Shown piece after piece: positions 25,582-34,284 of a DNA stretch of 64,000 bases (its first letter is position 1; each line of letters opens with the position of its first letter). The DNA is taken from contig NZ_CP046907.1 of the NCBI RefSeq assembly GCF_014083985.1, forward strand, positions 1,372,501-1,436,500. Direction: 5' to 3'. The DNA comes from Streptomyces sp. SCUT-3 (GTDB lineage Bacteria > Actinomycetota > Actinomycetes > Streptomycetales > Streptomycetaceae). Under the pieces are notes generated by a model. The model did no database searches and had not been told where the DNA came from. It saw only the letters and a program-made list of their open reading frames with translations. Position numbers and translations under genes: made by a program.

Positions 25582-27618
25582 TCACCGTCCGGAGGTGCGG
25601 TTCTCCTCGCGCGGGGGGCCGACCGGGCCGCGCCGGACCGAGCCCGGCGGGTTCCAGCGGGTCGGGTGCCTGCGCCGTTCGGAGGACTCCAGCTGCCAGG
25701 GCACCGAGGTGACCATCACCCCGGGGGTGAACAGCAGGCGTCCCTTGAGCCGCAGTGCGCTCTGGTTGTGCAGCAGCTGCTCGTACCAGTGGCCGACCAC
25801 GTACTCGGGGATGTAGACGGTGACGACGTCGCGCGGGCTGGTGCGGCGCAGGCTCTTGACGTACTCGATGACCGGGCTCGTGACCTCCCGGTAGGGCGAG
25901 TCCAGCACCTTCAACGGCACGTCGATGCCCCGCTCGGCCCATTCCCGCTGCAGTTCCTGGGTCTCGAGGGGGTCGACGTTGACCGAGACCGCCTCCAGGG
26001 TGTCGGAGCGGACGAGCCTGGCGTAGGCGAGGGCGCGCAGCGTCGGCTTGTGGACCTTGGAGACCAGCACGATGGAGTGCACCCGCGACGGCAGGACGTG
26101 CTCCTCCCGGGCCTCGACCCGGCTGAGCTCGTCGGCGACCCGGTCGTAGTGGCGGCGGATGACGGTCATCAGCGCGTAGAACCCGACCATGCCCAGCAGG
26201 GCGACCCAGGCGCCGTGGCTGAACTTGGTGACCAGCACGACCACCAGCACCGTGCCGGTGAAGAAGGCGCCGAAGGCGTTGATCGCACGGGCCCGGAGCA
26301 TCCTCCCCCGGGCGGTCCGGTCGTGCTCGGCGGCCAGGTGGCGGTTCCAGTGCCGGACCATGCCGATCTGGCTGAGGGTGAAGGAGACGAAGACCCCCAC
26401 GATGTACAGCTGGATCAGCCGGGTGGAGTCCGCGTCGTAGATCTCCACCAGCAGCGCGGCCAGGCCGGCCAGCAGCACGATGCCGTTGCTGAAGGCGAGC
26501 CGGTCGCCGCGGGTGTGCAGCTGGCGCGGCAGGTAGCGGTCCTGGGCGAGGATCGAGCCGAGCACGGGGAAGCCGTTGTAGGCGGTGTTGGCCGCGAGGA
26601 AGAGCACCAGCGCGGTGACGACGGCCAGGAGGACGAAGGGCAGCGAGCCGTCGCCGAAGACCGCCGCGGAGACCTGGGAGATCACCGGGTCCTGGTGGTA
26701 GCCCGCGCCGGCCGGTTCGCCGCCGATGAGGATGTCGTGCGCGGGCCGCTCGGCCATCTTCACGCCGGTGGTCATGGCCAGCGCGATGATGCCGCAGAAC
26801 ATGACGACCGCCAGGCCGCCCATCAGGGCCAGGGTGGTGGCCGCGTTGCGGCTCTTGGGCTTGCGGAAGGCCGGCACGCCGTTGCTGATGGCCTCCACGC
26901 CGGTCAGGGCGGCGCAGCCGGAGGAGAAGGCGCGCAGCAGCAGGAAGACCAGGGCGAACCCGGCCAGGCCGGTCTGCTCGGGGACGACCTCGTAGCCGGC
27001 GGTCGGCGCCCGCATCTCGTCGCCGAGCACGAGGCCGCGGAAGGCGCCCCAGGCGACCATGGCGAGCACGCCGGCGACGAAGGCGTAGGTGGGGACGGCG
27101 AAGATCTTGCCGGACTCGCGCACCCCGCGCAGGTTCATCAGCATCAGCAGCGCGATGATCCCGACGGCGCACAGCGTCTTGTTCTCGGCGACCCACGGGA
27201 CCGCCGAGCCGAGGTTCTCCACGCCGGAGGCGACCGACACGGCCACGGTGAGCACGTAGTCCACCAGCAGCGCGCTGGCCACCGTCAGACCGGCCCGGCG
27301 GCCGAGGTTGACGGTGGCGACCTCGTAGTCGCCGCCGCCGCTGGGGTAGGCGCGCACGTTCTGCCGGTAGGAGGCCACGACCGTGAACATCAGCACGACG
27401 ACGGCCGCGGTGATCCACGGGCTGAACCGGTACGCCGACGCGCCGGCGATCGACAGGACGATCAGCACCTCGCCGGGCGCGTAGGCCACGGAGGAGAGCG
27501 GGTCGGAGGCGAACACGGGGAGGGCGATGCGCTTGGGCAGCAGGGTCTCGCCCAGGCGGTCGCTGCGCAGCGCCCGGCCGATGAGGATGCGTTTCGGCAG
27601 GTCGGTCAGTCTGGACAC
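25582..27618 (-). CDS. APC-family permease, KimA-like potassium transporter
   Basis: A 678-residue inner-membrane transporter with about 12 membrane segments and a C-terminal cytoplasmic domain of about 160 residues. The N-terminus (GRALRSDRLGETLLPKRIAL, FASDPLSSVAYAPGE, AYPSGGGDYEVA, LLVDYVLTVAVSVASG) closely follows Bacillus subtilis KimA, a proton-coupled potassium importer controlled by c-di-AMP. The start is a GTG at 27618, before SRLTDLPKRIL. It diverges from two TrkA-type genes, which supports a potassium role. Amino-acid transport is the main alternative for this superfamily. Confidence 0.82.
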   Translation of the reverse strand: MSRLTDLPKRILIGRALRSDRLGETLLPKRIALPVFASDPLSSVAYAPGEVLIVLSIAGASAYRFSPWITAAVVVLMFTVVASYRQNVRAYPSGGGDYEVATVNLGRRAGLTVASALLVDYVLTVAVSVASGVENLGSAVPWVAENKTLCAVGIIALLMLMNLRGVRESGKIFAVPTYAFVAGVLAMVAWGAFRGLVLGDEMRAPTAGYEVVPEQTGLAGFALVFLLLRAFSSGCAALTGVEAISNGVPAFRKPKSRNAATTLALMGGLAVVMFCGIIALAMTTGVKMAERPAHDILIGGEPAGAGYHQDPVISQVSAAVFGDGSLPFVLLAVVTALVLFLAANTAYNGFPVLGSILAQDRYLPRQLHTRGDRLAFSNGIVLLAGLAALLVEIYDADSTRLIQLYIVGVFVSFTLSQIGMVRHWNRHLAAEHDRTARGRMLRARAINAFGAFFTGTVLVVVLVTKFSHGAWVALLGMVGFYALMTVIRRHYDRVADELSRVEAREEHVLPSRVHSIVLVSKVHKPTLRALAYARLVRSDTLEAVSVNVDPLETQELQREWAERGIDVPLKVLDSPYREVTSPVIEYVKSLRRTSPRDVVTVYIPEYVVGHWYEQLLHNQSALRLKGRLLFTPGVMVTSVPWQLESSERRRHPTRWNPPGSVRRGPVGPPREENRTSGR

Positions 27619-28105
27619 GTCAGGATCGTATGCCGTCGGCGGGTGCGGGGGGCGCCGCCGGGGCGGCCGCCGGGACCGCGCCGGGACGGGTCCCGCCCCG
27701 TCGACGGATGTCCGGTTGGTCCCTTTGCTGCGTGTCGCGGCGCAGGGCAGCGGCGGTGCCGGACCGGTGTGCGGCCGCCGGGGCCGGGGCTCCGGGGCGC
27801 CGGCGGGCCGGTGGCGCCGGGGGAAACCTTGACGGATTCCTAACGCGCCGCCCGGCGCGACGGGCCCGGTGCGCCCCGGGTCCGTGACACGGCTGCGCGT
27901 CACCCGGACGGACGTGGGCGTCCGCCGGGGGAACGGCCGCTACGGTTGTCTCTGCGCTGCGTACGGGCGACACTCCGGTGTTGTCACACAGCGTCACAGC
28001 CCGGGTGTGCCGACCCCCGGTGTTGCCCCGCGAGCCAGTGAGGATGTTGAAGCAGGATGTTGGTGCAGGCCGAAGCGCCGGCGAGGAGTGCGGGGTAGGA
28101 GCGCG
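27619..28105. other. Divergent intergenic region between the permease and trkA
   Basis: The 487 bases hold no supported gene. They must contain the two divergent promoters. I see only loose -10-like hexamers (for example TACGGT near 27940 on the plus strand), and the ribosome site GGTAGGAG before 28106. I looked for a ydaO/c-di-AMP riboswitch and could not recognise one. Confidence 0.5.
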
Positions 28106-28774
28106 ATGCACATCGTCATCATGGGCTGCGGCAGAGTGGGCGCCACTCTCGCGCAGGCCCTGGAACATCAAGGACACACCGTCGCCGTGATCGATCAGGA
28201 CCCCACCGCGTTCCGGCGCCTGGGGTCCGGGTTCGGCGGCCGCCGGGTCACCGGCGTCGGCTTCGACCAGGACACCCTGCGCGAGGCCGGCATCGAGGAG
28301 GCGGGAGCCTTCGCGGCGGTCAGCAGCGGGGACAACTCCAACGTCATCGCGGCCCGCGTGGCGCGCGAGATGTTCGGCGTGGAGAACGTCGCCGCCCGGA
28401 TCTACGACCCCCGGCGCGCCGAGGTCTACCAGCGGCTGGGCATCCCCACCGTGGCCACGGTGCGGTGGACCGCCGACCAGATGCTGCGGCGGCTGCTGCC
28501 CTCCGGCGCCGAGCCGCTGTGGCGCGACCCCAGCGGGGGCGTGCAGCTGGCCGAGGTGCACACCTCCGTGGCCTGGGTGGGGCACCGCATCAGCAAGCTG
28601 CAGGAGGAGACGGGCGTGCGGGTGGCCTTCCTCACCCGTCTGGGTGAGGCCGTGCTGCCGACGGCCGACACGGTCCTGCAGGAGGGCGACCTGGTGCACG
28701 TGATGATGCGCACCGACGAGATCGCCGAGGTCGAGGCGGCGTTCGCCAAGGGGCCCGAGGAGGCGCACCGATGA
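28106..28774 (+). CDS. trkA: TrkA-type NAD-binding potassium-channel regulator (first)
   Basis: A 222-residue cytoplasmic gating subunit: an RCK/KTN Rossmann domain (MHIVIMGCGRVGATLAQALE, then an acidic strand end VIDQDP) and a TrkA-C domain (about 140-215, ending LVHVMMR). Such proteins bind NAD(H), ATP or c-di-AMP and control potassium permeases. Its stop overlaps the ATG of the second trkA as ATGA, so the two are probably made in equal amounts. It diverges from the KimA-like permease, its likely client. Confidence 0.88.
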   Translation: MHIVIMGCGRVGATLAQALEHQGHTVAVIDQDPTAFRRLGSGFGGRRVTGVGFDQDTLREAGIEEAGAFAAVSSGDNSNVIAARVAREMFGVENVAARIYDPRRAEVYQRLGIPTVATVRWTADQMLRRLLPSGAEPLWRDPSGGVQLAEVHTSVAWVGHRISKLQEETGVRVAFLTRLGEAVLPTADTVLQEGDLVHVMMRTDEIAEVEAAFAKGPEEAHR

Positions 28775-29502
28775 GAGTCGCCATCGCCGGGGCCGGCGCG
28801 GTCGGCCGTTCGATCGCGGCCGAGCTGCTGGAGAACGGGCACGAGGTCCTGCTGGTCGACAAGTCGCCCGGGGCCATCTCGGTGGAGCGGGTCCCGCAGG
28901 CGGAGTGGCTGCTGGCCGACGCCTGCGAGATCACCTCCCTCGACGAGGCCGCCCTGCAGCGCTGCCACGTGGTGATCGCCGCCACCGGCGACGACAAGGT
29001 CAACCTCGTCGTCTCGCTGCTGGCCAAGACCGAGTACGGGGTGCCGCGGGTGGTGGCCCGGGTGAACAACCCGAAGAACGAGTGGCTGTTCACCGAGGCG
29101 TGGGGCGTGGACGTCGCGGTCTCCACCCCGCGCCTGATGTCCGCGCTGGTCGAGGAGGCGGTGAGCGTCGGCGACCTGGTGCGCCTGATGCGCTTCAGCC
29201 AGGGCGACGCCAACCTGGTGGAGCTGACGCTGCCCCCGGAGGCCGCGCTGGTCGGCACCCGGGTCGGTGACGTGCAGTGGCCGCAGGACACCTCGCTGGT
29301 CACCGTCATCCGCGGCTCCCGGGTGCTCACCCCGAGCGCGGACGACGTGCTGGAGGCCGGTGACGAGCTGCTGTTCGTCGCCGCGCCCTCCCGCGAGGAG
29401 CCGCTGGAGGAGCTGCTGTCGCTCCGGCGCGAGGAAGGCCCGGCCCCGGGCGCCCGGGACGCGGACGGCGAGGAGCCGGACGGCGTCGACACGGAGCAGT
29501 GA
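28771..29502 (+). CDS. trkA: TrkA-type NAD-binding potassium-channel regulator (second)
   Basis: A 243-residue paralogue of the preceding protein: MRVAIAGAGAVGRSIAAELL Rossmann motif, VLLVDKSP strand, an ADACEITSLDEA loop and a TrkA-C domain to about residue 215, followed by an acidic tail (EEGPAPGARDADGEEPDGVD). It is translationally coupled to the first gene. The two may form a hetero-oligomeric ring on the permease; that is inference. A very strong hairpin follows the stop. Confidence 0.88.
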   Translation: MRVAIAGAGAVGRSIAAELLENGHEVLLVDKSPGAISVERVPQAEWLLADACEITSLDEAALQRCHVVIAATGDDKVNLVVSLLAKTEYGVPRVVARVNNPKNEWLFTEAWGVDVAVSTPRLMSALVEEAVSVGDLVRLMRFSQGDANLVELTLPPEAALVGTRVGDVQWPQDTSLVTVIRGSRVLTPSADDVLEAGDELLFVAAPSREEPLEELLSLRREEGPAPGARDADGEEPDGVDTEQ

Positions 29503-29515
29503 CGCGGGAGTGACG

Positions 29516-29565
29516 GGGGCGGGGTGCGCCGCCGGGGCCGAGGTCCCGGCGGCGCACCCCGCCCC
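29516..29565. terminator. Perfect 21-bp stem-loop between convergent trkA and DUF3159
   Basis: Arms 29516-29536 and 29545-29565 pair perfectly around an 8-base loop, 13 bases after the trkA stop and 23 bases from the DUF3159 stop. It can serve both strands. There is no U-tract. Confidence 0.8.
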
Positions 29566-29588
29566 GTCGTGCTGCGGTCGTGCCGCGG

Positions 29589-30377
29589 TCAGCGCGGCGG
29601 CTCGGCCGCCGCGGCGGCGGCCCGTTCCTCCTCGGCGCGCTCCTCGGCCTCCATCTCGGCGATCACGTCGATCGGCGGCGGTGCCTTGGCCAGGAAGATC
29701 CACGTCAGGTAGACGGCGAGCAGGAACGGCGGCACCCCGAGGGCGACCTTGACCCAGCCCAGCTCGGTGACGTCCCCCCACAGGTACAGCGGGAAGAGGA
29801 TCGCCGACTTCACCAGCAGGATGATCCCCCAGGCCCAGGTGGCCTTGGTGTAGGCGCGGAAGCGGCCCGGGTTGCGGGTGCGCCAGGAGAGGTTCTCCCG
29901 CAGGACCGGGCCCAGCATGAGGCCGATCAGCGGGTACCGCGCGATCGCCGAGACGACGTAGGCCGCGGCCAGGCCGAGGGTGTAGAGCATCCCCGGCAGG
30001 TAGAAGTCCTTGGCGTTGCCCGACATCATCGCGAAGAACGCGCCGAAGGCGACGCCGAAGACGCCGCCGAAGGCGTGCTTGAGGGTCTGCCGGCGGGCCA
30101 GCCGCACCAGCGCCAGGACCAGGCTGACGGCCAGGGCGGCGACCGCCGAGACCTTCAGGTCCCGGTCGACGGTGTAGCTGACCACGAAGACCAGTCCGGG
30201 GACGGTCGTCTCGACCATCCCCCAGAAGCCGCCGAAGGCCTCCAGGAGCGCGGTCCTGGCAGCGTCCCTGCCGCCCTCCTCCCGGTCCTCCCGGTCCTCC
30301 CGGTCCTCCTGCGTCTTCGGTCCGGGCCGCGCTCCGGCGGCCGCGGCGTGCTTGCCCGTTGGGCCCGTGTCCGTCAC
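29589..30377 (-). CDS. DUF3159 family membrane protein
   Basis: A 262-residue actinobacterial membrane protein of unknown function. A hydrophilic N-terminus with a short DRE-DRE-DRE repeat (CGGTCCTCC direct repeats near 30288-30312) precedes about six hydrophobic segments. An acidic Glu/Ala-rich tail follows. SWRTRNPGRFRAYTKATWAWG is a recognisable signature (positions about 155-175). The start is a GTG at 30377, five bases after the OB-fold gene stop, so the two are one transcript. It lies between the trkA and kdpDE genes. Confidence 0.82.
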   Translation of the reverse strand: MTDTGPTGKHAAAAGARPGPKTQEDREDREDREEGGRDAARTALLEAFGGFWGMVETTVPGLVFVVSYTVDRDLKVSAVAALAVSLVLALVRLARRQTLKHAFGGVFGVAFGAFFAMMSGNAKDFYLPGMLYTLGLAAAYVVSAIARYPLIGLMLGPVLRENLSWRTRNPGRFRAYTKATWAWGIILLVKSAILFPLYLWGDVTELGWVKVALGVPPFLLAVYLTWIFLAKAPPPIDVIAEMEAEERAEEERAAAAAAEPPR

Positions 30378-30381
30378 GCGG

Positions 30382-30783
30382 CTACTCCTGTCCGACGGGG
30401 CGCAGTTCGTACTTGGGGTTGAACAGCAGCGGACGGCCGCGGTTGAGGGCCACCCGGCCCGACGCGATGATCTTCCGTCCCGGCTCTATGCCGGCTATCG
30501 CACGCCGTCCCAGCCACACCACGTCCAGGGCGCCGGTGCCGTCGAAGATCTCCGCCTCGAGGGCGGGGACCCCGGCCCGGGGGCGCTGGGTGACGGCACG
30601 CAGGGTTCCGGCCACCGTGATCACCTCCCGGTCGGCGCACGAGGCTATGGGCCTGCAGCCGCGCAGCCCCCGGGTCTCCTGCTGCAGCTCCTCGGCCTGG
30701 ATCTCCTCCTGCGAGGAGGCGAGCCTGCCGAGCATGCGGCGCAGCCGGCCCTGCTGCCGGTCGGATCGGGTGGCACCACTCAT
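30382..30783 (-). CDS. OB-fold nucleic-acid-binding protein
   Basis: A 133-residue protein whose C-terminal about 80 residues form a single OB fold (VITVAGTLRAVTQ, LEAEIFDGTGALDVVWLGRRAI, ASGRVALNRGRPLLFNPKYEL; quoted in pieces), as in tRNA anticodon-binding and RecG-wedge-like domains. The N-terminal part is a helical, basic SQEEIQAEELQQE stretch. It probably binds RNA or single-stranded DNA; the partner is unknown. It is five bases upstream of the DUF3159 gene, in the conserved actinobacterial order OB-fold then DUF3159. Confidence 0.8.
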   Translation of the reverse strand: MSGATRSDRQQGRLRRMLGRLASSQEEIQAEELQQETRGLRGCRPIASCADREVITVAGTLRAVTQRPRAGVPALEAEIFDGTGALDVVWLGRRAIAGIEPGRKIIASGRVALNRGRPLLFNPKYELRPVGQE

Positions 30784-30848
30784 GCGGGCAGCGTACCCGG
30801 CCCGGGCCCGTGACCGGGACCTCCCCGGACGGGCGGGTTCCGCCCGCC

Positions 30849-31535
30849 TCACCTCTCGAAGCGGTACCCCATCCCCGGTTCGGTGATCAGGTGGCGGGGG
30901 CGGGTGGGGTCCGCCTCCAGCTTGCGGCGCAGCTGGGCCATGTAGACCCGCAGGTAGTTGGTCTCGGTGCCGTAGGCGGGCCCCCAGACCTCCTTCAGCA
31001 GCTGCGTGCGGCCGACCAGGCGGCCGGCGTTGCGGACCAGTACCTCCAGCAGGTGCCACTCGGTGGGGGTCAGGCGCACGTCCCTGCCGTCCCGGGCGAC
31101 CTTCTTGGCGGCCAGGTCGATGGTGAAGGTGTCCGTCTCGACCAGCAGGGGGCCGGAGTCCTCCTCCCCCGCCGGGGCGGCCCGGCGGACGGCCGCGCGC
31201 AGCCGGGCGAGGAGTTCGTCCATGCCGAACGGCTTGGTGACGTAGTCGTCGGCGCCCGCGTCCAGCGCCTGGACCTTCTCGCCGGAGGCGTGGCGGGCGG
31301 AGAGGACGATGACCGGGACCCGGCTGCGCTCCCGCAGCCGCCGGATCACCTCGACGCCGTCCGTGTCCGGCAGGCCGAGGTCCAGGAGGACGACGTCGGG
31401 CCGGCGGGCGGCGGCGAGCCGCAGTGCCTCGGCCCCGTCGGGGGCCGCGTCGGTCTCGTAGCCACGGGCCCGGAGGTTGATCACCAGGGCCCGCACGATC
31501 TGCGGCTCGTCGTCGACGACGAGCACCCGGGTCAT
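30849..31535 (-). CDS. kdpE: Response regulator KdpE
   Basis: An OmpR-type response regulator of 228 residues, partner of KdpD. The receiver domain has VLVVDDEPQI, the phosphorylated Asp in VVLLDLGLPDTDG and the lysine of TKPF. The winged helix begins at about 130 (LTPTEWHLLEVLVRNAGRLV) and ends GMGYRFER. In the usual system it activates kdpFABC under potassium limitation, but no kdpFABC is in this window. ATG 31535 was chosen because MTRVLVVDDE is the conserved start. It follows kdpD after a 118-base gap. Confidence 0.92.
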   Translation of the reverse strand: MTRVLVVDDEPQIVRALVINLRARGYETDAAPDGAEALRLAAARRPDVVLLDLGLPDTDGVEVIRRLRERSRVPVIVLSARHASGEKVQALDAGADDYVTKPFGMDELLARLRAAVRRAAPAGEEDSGPLLVETDTFTIDLAAKKVARDGRDVRLTPTEWHLLEVLVRNAGRLVGRTQLLKEVWGPAYGTETNYLRVYMAQLRRKLEADPTRPRHLITEPGMGYRFER

Positions 31536-31653
31536 GGGCGTCCGCCTTTCGCGGGGGCCGCCTCCCCGGGCGCACCGGGGGGCGGGACGGGTACGGCAGG
31601 GAGAGGGCGGCAAGGCGTCGCGGGACGGCGGGGCGTCACGGGGCGGCGGGGCG

Positions 31654-34191
31654 TCACGGGGCGGCCTGCGCGGGCGGGCGGGGACGGGCGGGCGGCGGCC
31701 CGTGGACGGCCTGCAGGGTCAGCACCATGGTGAGCCCTCCGCCGGGGGTGTCCTCGGCGCGCAGCGACCCGCCCATCGCCTCGGTGAAGCCGCGGGCGAC
31801 GGCCAGGCCGAGGCCGACGCCGCTGCCCCGCGGCGCGTCGCCGAGCCGCTGGAAGGGCTCGAAGACCGACTCCTTGGCGCTGTCCGGCACGCCGGGGCCC
31901 CGGTCGACGACCCGCAGCTCGACGCGCCCGCCCAGCGCGCTGGCCGCGACCAGCACCCGCCGTCCGGCGGGGCTGTGGGCGACCGCGTTCTCGACGACGT
32001 TGGCGACCGCCCGCTCCAGCAGGCCCGGGTCGGCGAGGACCATGGGCAGGGCCTCGGGGACGTCCAGGACGACCGAGCCGGCCGGGACCCCGCCGAGGGC
32101 GACGGGGACCACCTCGTCCACGTCGATCTCCTGCATCAGCGGGGTGACGCTGCCGGTGTGCAGGCGGCTCATGTCGAGGAGGTTGCCCACCAGGTGGTCG
32201 AGCCGGTCGGCGCCCGCCTCGATCCCCGCCAGCAGTTCGGCCTCGTCCTCCGGCGAGAAGGCCACGTCGTGCGAGCGCAGCGAGCTGACCGCGGCCTTGA
32301 TGCCGGCCAGCGGGGTGCGCAGGTCGTGGCTGACCGCGGCGAGCAGGGCGGTGCGGATGCGGTTGCCCTCGGCCAGCCGGCGGGCCTCGGCGGCCTCCCC
32401 GACCAGCCGGTCGCGGTCCCGGGCGACGGCGGCCTGGGCGGCGAAGGCCGACAGCAGCCGGCTGTCCTCGGCGGGGAGCGCGCGGCCGGCCAGGGCCAGG
32501 CAGGTGTTCGCGTCGACGGGCACCTCCACGTCGGCGTCCTCGGGGCGGGTGCACGGGCGCGGGCCGGCGTAGCGGACGCAGGACCAGGCCGCGTACCCCT
32601 CCCGGCGCTCCAGCAGGGCCACCGAGTCCATCCCGAAGGTCTCCCGCACCCCCTGCAGCAGCGCGTCGAGCGCGTTCTCGCCCCGCAGGACGCTGCCGGC
32701 CAGGAAGGAGAGCGCCTGCGCCTCGGCGTGCAGCCGGGCCGCCCGGTGGGCGCGGCGGGCCGCCAGGTCGACGGAGGACGCCACCGCGACGGCGACGCCG
32801 ACGAAGACGGCCAGCGCCAGCAGGTCGTCGCGGTCGGACACGGCGAGGGTGCGGGTGGGCGGGGTGAACCAGTAGTTCAGGAGCAGGGAGGCGGCGAGCG
32901 CGGAGGCCACCGCGGGCAGCATGCCGCCCAGCAGCGCCGCGGCCACCGTGCAGGCCAGCAGGAGCAGCATGGCGGTGGCCGGTCCCGGGCCGGCTCCGGC
33001 GGCCACCAGCAGCGCGGTCAGCGCCAGGGGCGCGGCCAGGCCGGTGAGCCAGGCGGCGGTCCGGGCGCGGCCGGGACGGGCGGCACGGGCGCCGGGCGGG
33101 CGCAGGCCGCCGGCCGCCGCCTCGTGGGTGACGATGTGCACGTCGATGTCGCCGGCCCCGCGGGCCACGGTGGCGCCGACGCCGGGCCCCAGGAGGTACT
33201 GCCAGGGCTTGCGGCGGCTGGTGCCCAGGACGATCTGGGTGGCGTCGACGCCACGGGCGAAGTCCAGCAGGGCGGCGGGGACGTCCCGGCCCAGGACGGA
33301 GTGGAAGGAGCCGCCCAGGCCCTCCACCAGGGAGCGCTGGCGGTCGAGCTCCTCGGTCGGGGCGGCGGCGCGGTCGTCGCTGCGGGCGATGTGGACGGCC
33401 AGGATCTCGCCCCCGGAGCCCCGGGCCGCCATGCGGGCGGCCCGGCGCAGCAGGGTGCGGCCCTCGGGGCCGCCGGTGAGGCCGACCACGATGCGCTCGC
33501 GGGCCTGCCAGGCGGAGGAGATGCGGTGGTCGGCGCGGTAGCGGCGCAGGTACTCGTCCGCCCGGTCGGCGACCCACAGCAGGGCGAGTTCGCGCAGGGC
33601 GGTGAGGTTGCCGGGGCGGAAGTAGTCGGCCAGGGCCGCGTCGACCCGGTCGGGGGCGTAGATGTTGCCGTGCGCCATGCGGCGGCGGAGCGCCTCGGGG
33701 TCCATGTCCACCAGCTCCAGCTGGTCGGCGCGGCGCACCACCTCGTCGGGCACGGTCTCGCGCTGCCGGACCCCGGTGACGGACTCGACCACGTCGCCGA
33801 GCGACTCCAGGTGCTGGATGTTGACCGTGGTGACGACGTCGATGCCGGCGGCGAGGACCTCCTCCACGTCCTGCCAGCGCGCCGCGTTGCGGCTGCCGGG
33901 GGCGTTGGCGCGGGCCAGCTCGTCGACGAGGACGACGGCTGGGCGGCGGCGCAGCACCGCCTCCACGTCCAGCCCGGCGGGCCCCCCGCCCCCGGGGGCC
34001 GGGGCGCGGCGCGGCAGGACCTCCAGGCCGTCCAGCAGCTCCCGGGTGCGGGGGCGGCCGTGGTCCTCGACGAGGCCGGCCACCACGTCGGTGCCGCGCG
34101 CGGCGCGGCGCCGGCCCTCGGAGAGCATGGCGTAGGTCTTGCCGACCCCGGGGGCAGCCCCGAGGTAGATCCGTAGCGTTCCGCGGGCCAT
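31654..34191 (-). CDS. kdpD: Sensor histidine kinase KdpD
   Basis: An 845-residue membrane sensor kinase. The N-terminal KdpD domain has Walker A GAAPGVGKTYAM at about 10-21 and VVLVDELAR near 100. A USP-like domain follows (about 235-350), then four closely packed membrane segments (DUF4118, about 385-490), a GAF-like region and the kinase core with HDLRTPLAGIKAA, NVVENAVAHS and GSGVGLGLAVARG. Domain order and length are normal. It controls KdpE in response to potassium or turgor. Its neighbourhood (KimA-like permease, TrkA proteins) suggests it could regulate another potassium uptake system here. Confidence 0.93.
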   Translation of the reverse strand: MARGTLRIYLGAAPGVGKTYAMLSEGRRRAARGTDVVAGLVEDHGRPRTRELLDGLEVLPRRAPAPGGGGPAGLDVEAVLRRRPAVVLVDELARANAPGSRNAARWQDVEEVLAAGIDVVTTVNIQHLESLGDVVESVTGVRQRETVPDEVVRRADQLELVDMDPEALRRRMAHGNIYAPDRVDAALADYFRPGNLTALRELALLWVADRADEYLRRYRADHRISSAWQARERIVVGLTGGPEGRTLLRRAARMAARGSGGEILAVHIARSDDRAAAPTEELDRQRSLVEGLGGSFHSVLGRDVPAALLDFARGVDATQIVLGTSRRKPWQYLLGPGVGATVARGAGDIDVHIVTHEAAAGGLRPPGARAARPGRARTAAWLTGLAAPLALTALLVAAGAGPGPATAMLLLLACTVAAALLGGMLPAVASALAASLLLNYWFTPPTRTLAVSDRDDLLALAVFVGVAVAVASSVDLAARRAHRAARLHAEAQALSFLAGSVLRGENALDALLQGVRETFGMDSVALLERREGYAAWSCVRYAGPRPCTRPEDADVEVPVDANTCLALAGRALPAEDSRLLSAFAAQAAVARDRDRLVGEAAEARRLAEGNRIRTALLAAVSHDLRTPLAGIKAAVSSLRSHDVAFSPEDEAELLAGIEAGADRLDHLVGNLLDMSRLHTGSVTPLMQEIDVDEVVPVALGGVPAGSVVLDVPEALPMVLADPGLLERAVANVVENAVAHSPAGRRVLVAASALGGRVELRVVDRGPGVPDSAKESVFEPFQRLGDAPRGSGVGLGLAVARGFTEAMGGSLRAEDTPGGGLTMVLTLQAVHGPPPARPRPPAQAAP

Positions 34192-34284
34192 GGGTCACGA
34201 ATCCTCCGCCGCCCGGGCGCCGGGGCCCCGCGCTGGGGAGGCCCCGGCGGGGCCTCCCCGGTGCGGGGCGTTCCGCGGCGCCGG

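Noticed and set aside
27619-28105. Possible ydaO (c-di-AMP) riboswitch upstream of the KimA-like permease
   Set aside because: KimA in Bacillus has one, but I could not find the conserved core elements on either strand here.
31616-31665. GC repeat just downstream of the kdpD stop as a functional element
   Set aside because: Short, imperfect GGGGCGTCACG-like repeats in ordinary GC-rich spacer, with no clear hairpin or motif.
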